Origin: Tangfeifania sp.
GTDB taxonomy: Bacteria > Bacteroidota > Bacteroidia > Bacteroidales > Prolixibacteraceae
Direction: 5' to 3'
NCBI GenBank assembly: GCA_018400515.1
Contig: JAGYMR010000081.1
Span: 1-10,108, forward strand
DNA length: 10,108 bases
Under the pieces are notes generated by a model, which was not told the DNA's origin, ran no database searches, and saw only the letters and a list, made by a program, of their open reading frames with translations. Below, in pieces: positions 7,083-10,108 of the stretch. The translations under genes were made by a program, and so were the position numbers. Positions within the stretch are counted from its first letter, which is position 1. Every line of letters starts with the position of its first letter.

Positions 7083-8228
7083 TTATGGGATTTCAGGCAA
7101 CTCCATCCATGTGCGTTTTTTCCAGCTTTCCATGCCTTTTTCGGCCAGCTGAACCCCCTTGGCACCTTCCAGCAGGTTCCAGGAGAAGGGTGCATTTTTT
7201 ACCACATGTTTGAGGAATAGTTCCCATTGGGCTTTGAAGGCATTTTCGTAATTTTCCTGGTCGGGAACGGTGTTCCATCCTTCAAAAAAGTTGATGGGCT
7301 GTGGGATATCAGGGTTCCAGACCGGCCGGGGGGTATTCCCGTAGTGCTGGGTGCGGCATTCCCGCAGTCCGGCAACCGCCGAACCTTTGGTTCCGTCTAC
7401 CTGAAGGGTAAGCAGATCGTCGCGTCGGACCCGCGTGGTCCACGATGCGTTGAAATGAGCAATGATCCCGTGCTCCAGCTCAAAAGTAGCATAAGCGGAA
7501 TCATCGGCGGTGCATTGGTAGGGATTGCCTTGTTCATCGATCCGTTCAGGAATGTGGGTGGCTCCCATGCAGAAGACCCCTTGCACCTTTCCGAATAAGT
7601 GATCCAGTACATAGCGCCAATGACAAAGCATATCGGCAATAATGCCGCCGTCATCCTCCTTGCGGTAGTTCCAGCTGGGGCGCTGTGAAGGCACGGTATG
7701 CCCTTCGAATACCCAGTAGCCGAACTCCCCGCGCACCGAAAGGATCTTTCCAAAAAAATCATTCTCTTTCAGCCGTTGCAGCTTGATCAGTCCCGGAAGC
7801 CAGAGTTTATCCTGCACCACCCCATGCTTAACGCCTGCTTCTTCGCAGATTTTAAAAAGTTCAAGGGCCGTGGCTGTCTGGGTGGCGACCGGTTTTTCAC
7901 AATAAATGTGTTTCCCTGCTTTTACGGCCCGCTTAATGGCTTCGGGCCTCCGGCCGGTGGTCTGCGCGTCGAAATATACGGAGTAATGGGGGTCGCTGAA
8001 AAGCGGTTCCGGATTGGTGGTCCATTTTTTTACTCCTGACATTTCAGCCAGTTTCCGGAGCTTGGCTTCATTCCGCCCGACCAATACGGGATCGGGGAGG
8101 ATAAATTCGGAATCATTCACCCGGACTCCGCCCTGTTTGATGATCTCAACGATGGAGCGCATCAGGTGCTGGTGGGTTCCCATCCGGCCGGTCACGCCGT
8201 TCATGATTATTCCAACTTTATGATACAT
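7083..8228 (-). CDS. Gfo/Idh/MocA family oxidoreductase
   Basis: The 381-residue product has an N-terminal Rossmann half and a C-terminal alpha/beta substrate domain. EKPVA at 111-115 is the family hallmark, its lysine contacting cofactor and substrate. GGIIADMLCH at 194-203 supplies the usual Asp199/His203 pair of the active site. Instead of the standard GxGxxG loop, the nucleotide-binding turn reads NGVTGRMG at 10-17 (GxxGxxG), which looks more like the DapB-type loop. Family members oxidise or reduce sugars, inositols and sugar derivatives with NAD(P), often at C3 or C1, and act in the cytoplasm. Tight coupling to the downstream SDR (13 bases) suggests two redox steps in one pathway. The ATG at 8228 is preceded by an A-rich leader without a clear Shine-Dalgarno. 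The substrate is unknown. Confidence 0.88.
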   Translation of the reverse strand: MYHKVGIIMNGVTGRMGTHQHLMRSIVEIIKQGGVRVNDSEFILPDPVLVGRNEAKLRKLAEMSGVKKWTTNPEPLFSDPHYSVYFDAQTTGRRPEAIKRAVKAGKHIYCEKPVATQTATALELFKICEEAGVKHGVVQDKLWLPGLIKLQRLKENDFFGKILSVRGEFGYWVFEGHTVPSQRPSWNYRKEDDGGIIADMLCHWRYVLDHLFGKVQGVFCMGATHIPERIDEQGNPYQCTADDSAYATFELEHGIIAHFNASWTTRVRRDDLLTLQVDGTKGSAVAGLRECRTQHYGNTPRPVWNPDIPQPINFFEGWNTVPDQENYENAFKAQWELFLKHVVKNAPFSWNLLEGAKGVQLAEKGMESWKKRTWMELPEIP

Positions 8229-8296
8229 GCTGGATTCGTTTATTTTTTTTCTTATTGCGGTAAGCCTTGATAATTGTCCCGGTTTGCAGGGATGCC

Positions 8297-8313
8297 GGTA
8301 AGATAACGTTACC
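8297..8313 (-). other. Small inverted repeat between isomerase and oxidoreductase genes
   Basis: GGTAA at 8297-8301 pairs with TTACC at 8309-8313, and the interval contains the 8-bp palindrome TAACGTTA. It lies just after the isomerase stop in a 94-base gap. It could be an intercistronic mRNA structure or a small operator. There is no T-run, so it is not a recognisable terminator. Confidence 0.25.
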
Positions 8314-8322
8314 CACCCCGTT

Positions 8323-9153
8323 TCAGGTAAAATTCAGGTAGGCTTCCTTAATTTTTTCAAGATAGGCATTTTGATCGGTTGCCCAGAATTTTCGGGAAAA
8401 AATTTCCACTTCATTGTAACCACTGAAGCCGGCATCCTCCACCCAACCCCTGATTTCACGCAGATTGATGCATCCCTCGCCCATCAGCCCCCGGTCGTTC
8501 AGGAAATCGGTGGTGGGCACCTTCCAGTCGGATACATGAAAAGCGTGCAGGTGGCCGTTTTTTCCACATCGTTTGATTTCCCGGGGGAGGTTATCGTCCC
8601 ACCACAGATGGTAAACATCCACGGCGATTCCCACAAAATCATCATTGATCGTTTCGGCCATGTGGTTGGCTTGTGCGAGGGTATTGACGGCCGAACGGTC
8701 GCCGGCATACATCGGATGAAGCGGTTCAATGGCCAGTTTCACCCCGGCAGCTTTTGCCGCGGGAAGGATTTTCCGGATCCCTTCTGTTATCTGTTCGCGT
8801 GATGCCTCCAGCGACTGCCGCCCGTCTGCTCCGCACACCAGTACAAGGAGGGGGGCATCAACAGCAGCGGCCTCTTCAATGGCCCGGAGGTTTTCGGCGA
8901 TCGCTGTATCCCGTTCCGCTTTTTCTACGGAGGGAAAGAATCCTCCCCGCGCCAGCGAGACCACCTGCATGGCATGGTCATCCAACAGGGCTTTGGCCTC
9001 TTTCAGGTTTTTCCCCTCCAGAACATTCCGCCAGAGGGTGATTCCATGGATCCCCGCAGCACTGTAGTTTTTAACACACTGTTTAAAATCCCAGGGTTTG
9101 TTGGTGATGGTGTGGAGGCAGAGTTTCGATAAGTCGTTCAGTTCCCGGGGCAT
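8323..9153 (-). CDS. Sugar isomerase/epimerase-like TIM-barrel protein (xylose isomerase-like, AP endonuclease 2 fold)
   Basis: The 276-residue product matches the usual size of the xylose-isomerase-like TIM-barrel superfamily. Four divalent-metal ligands can be placed at Glu143 (AIEPLHP), Asp179 with His182 beside it (VDVYH), His206 (HAFHVSDW) and Glu250 (NEVEIFS), the standard E-D-H-E arrangement. No signal peptide is present, so it is cytoplasmic. Characterised relatives include sugar-3-epimerases, hydroxypyruvate isomerase, inosose dehydratase and some keto-glycoside-cleaving enzymes. The cluster, with a Gfo/Idh/MocA oxidoreductase directly downstream, fits epimerisation or dehydration/cleavage of an oxidised sugar. 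The fold and metal site are well supported, the reaction is not. The ATG at 9153 is the natural start: the reading enters the first barrel strand soon after it, and a 125-base gap precedes it. Confidence 0.85.
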   Translation of the reverse strand: MPRELNDLSKLCLHTITNKPWDFKQCVKNYSAAGIHGITLWRNVLEGKNLKEAKALLDDHAMQVVSLARGGFFPSVEKAERDTAIAENLRAIEEAAAVDAPLLVLVCGADGRQSLEASREQITEGIRKILPAAKAAGVKLAIEPLHPMYAGDRSAVNTLAQANHMAETINDDFVGIAVDVYHLWWDDNLPREIKRCGKNGHLHAFHVSDWKVPTTDFLNDRGLMGEGCINLREIRGWVEDAGFSGYNEVEIFSRKFWATDQNAYLEKIKEAYLNFT

Positions 9154-9278
9154 GGCGTTGTTTTTATCGGTAATGTTTCAATGGTTATTATAAGTGACTT
9201 ACTGATAGAATGTGCAAAAAATGATGAACATGCTTTAAATTTTGGTTGTTTAAGCCTTCTATTTATTTTGGGAAAAGG
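9154..9278 (-). promoter_or_regulatory. 125-base gap with a short palindrome, possible internal regulatory region
   Basis: The gap between the glycosidase stop and the isomerase start is AT-rich. It contains TAAGTGACTTA at 9191-9201, a perfect 5-1-5 palindrome. It also contains a bulged stem formed by GCTTTAAA (9232-9239) and TTTAAGC (9249-9255). The second could be a weak terminator or processing site after the glycosidase, the first a small operator. No clean TAnnTTTG promoter was found on the minus strand. Confidence 0.25.
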
Positions 9279-10108
9279 TCAGGAAAGGCATCCCAGAAAG
9301 GTATAGCCGGGTTCATTTTTTATGATTCGCTGCAGGAAAAGGGCTGCTTCACGGACATGGTAATCGCCCCACATGGATGACTCCCCGCAGGCAATTTTTT
9401 GTCCGGATGGCACATGATCCCAGCCATTGGGCTGGTGATAAATGCTGTGCAGGATCAACCCCTGGTGACGGGGGTCTGTGCTCAGGTAGGGGTAATCCAG
9501 CAGGGACTGCATCACAGTTAATCCCGCCTGAAAATATTTTTCGGCTGCTTCTTTTTCCCCTTTTTTCTCCAGATAGCTTCCCAGGCGCAGGAGCCCCTGT
9601 GCCCCGATAGCTGCAGCCGAGCTGTCCACCGGTTCGTACGAGTTGAAAGGGTCGGCAGGCCGGTTCAGAAAATCGCCCATTTTGTGCAGGTTGGGGGCTC
9701 CGGTGTCCCAGTAAGGAATGCCGTCGGCGGCTGTATTTTTGATATAAAAATCGCAGGTGGTCCGGGCCGCCTTCAGCATCATTGCTTCCATTTCTTCCCG
9801 GCCGCCCAGGGGGACCAGTTCTGCATCAGGCACCTGTTCAAGGGCTTCGAGCTCCTCGGGAAATCCCAGCATCGCCCAGGCAAGCCCCCGGGTCCAGGTG
9901 GAGAAACCTGAATATCCCTGTTGGGTGTTCGGGCAACGGTAATTCCCGTCGTTGATGTTGAAGATGCTTTCATGGGCGGTGCGTCCCCGGACATCGTACC
10001 GGTCGCGTCCTTCTCCGTAAAAAATAGCGTAGGCGGCGGTGGCGGAAATGTGTTGCAGGGCCCGTTCCAGCAGGGAGATTCTTTGATCCCCTTCACCCTG
10101 TAAAACAT
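9279..10108 (-). CDS. GH88-like glycosidase (unsaturated glucuronyl hydrolase-like), 5' end missing
   Basis: The open frame runs from the window edge (first full codon at 10106) to the TGA at 9279-9281, giving about 275 C-terminal residues. The GH88 family usually has 370-400, so roughly 100-150 residues lie outside. Visible family features are YRCPNTQQGYSGFSTWTRG followed by LAWAMLGF, the GIPYWD segment, VDSSAAAIGAQGLLRLGSYL, and a C-terminal SSMWGDYHVREAALFLQRI. These match the alpha/alpha six-barrel of unsaturated glucuronyl hydrolases, which remove delta-4,5-unsaturated uronic acids by hydrating the double bond. The catalytic aspartates cannot be assigned with confidence from this part, and the sequence departs from textbook UGL around residues 50-60, so a different uronide or sugar may be the true substrate. 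An ATG at 9872 is internal, since the family sequence continues upstream of it. It is the first visible gene of the catabolic cluster. Confidence 0.75.
   Translation of the reverse strand, partial: VLQGEGDQRISLLERALQHISATAAYAIFYGEGRDRYDVRGRTAHESIFNINDGNYRCPNTQQGYSGFSTWTRGLAWAMLGFPEELEALEQVPDAELVPLGGREEMEAMMLKAARTTCDFYIKNTAADGIPYWDTGAPNLHKMGDFLNRPADPFNSYEPVDSSAAAIGAQGLLRLGSYLEKKGEKEAAEKYFQAGLTVMQSLLDYPYLSTDPRHQGLILHSIYHQPNGWDHVPSGQKIACGESSMWGDYHVREAALFLQRIIKNEPGYTFLGCLS

Noticed and set aside
7070..7195. In-frame upstream start of the SDR giving 298 residues
   Set aside because: It overlaps the end of the Gfo/Idh/MocA gene by more than 100 bases and adds residues unlike any SDR; the Rossmann motif begins right after the start at 7069.
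8322..8340. Direct repeat TTCAGGTA, two copies 11 bases apart, at the isomerase C-terminus
   Set aside because: It is very short and mostly coding, so it is likely chance.
9779..10108. Minus-strand open frame of 109 codons starting at the window edge
   Set aside because: It is a different frame from the GH88-like reading, which carries conserved family motifs through the same bases.

Overview
The window looks like chromosomal DNA from a member of the Bacteroidetes, probably a polysaccharide-degrading lineage near Bacteroidales/Marinilabiliales. The reasons are the absence of strong Shine-Dalgarno sequences with A/T-rich leaders before most starts, a TAnnTTTG-type -7 promoter element before the first gene, a signal peptide ending in an Ala-Gln junction, and a gene mix of a large peptidase/propeller/outer-membrane-barrel protein plus a glycosidase-sugar oxidoreductase-SSS transporter cluster. 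The assignment is an inference from style and content; no rRNA or marker gene is present.

Layout. Bases 1-87 hold a rho-independent terminator of an upstream plus-strand unit and a putative promoter flanked by an 11-bp direct repeat. Bases 88-954 (+) encode a CHAD-domain protein. It converges on a large minus-strand gene (4072 to 1031) for a secreted protein of about 1013 residues that joins an HExxH metallopeptidase-like domain, a TolB/PD40 beta-propeller and an Omp85-like C-terminal barrel with a VRGY motif. About 495 bases without a convincing gene (4073-4567) separate it from the next unit.

The rest of the window (10108 to 4568, all minus strand) reads as one catabolic gene cluster. In transcription order it holds a GH88-like glycosidase (5' end outside the window), a TIM-barrel sugar isomerase/epimerase-like protein, a Gfo/Idh/MocA oxidoreductase, a short-chain dehydrogenase, a 74-residue DUF3311-like membrane protein, and a sodium:solute symporter of the SSS family. 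Gaps are 125, 94, 13, 58 and 23 bases. The 13- and 23-base gaps strongly suggest cotranscription of Gfo-SDR and of small protein-symporter.

The likely joint job (inference) is symporter-driven uptake of a sugar or uronate-type compound, release of its monosaccharide by the GH88-like enzyme, and redox/isomerisation steps by the two NAD(P)-dependent dehydrogenases and the metal-dependent isomerase. The substrate cannot be read from the sequence. No RNA genes, insertion sequences or CRISPR arrays were seen.
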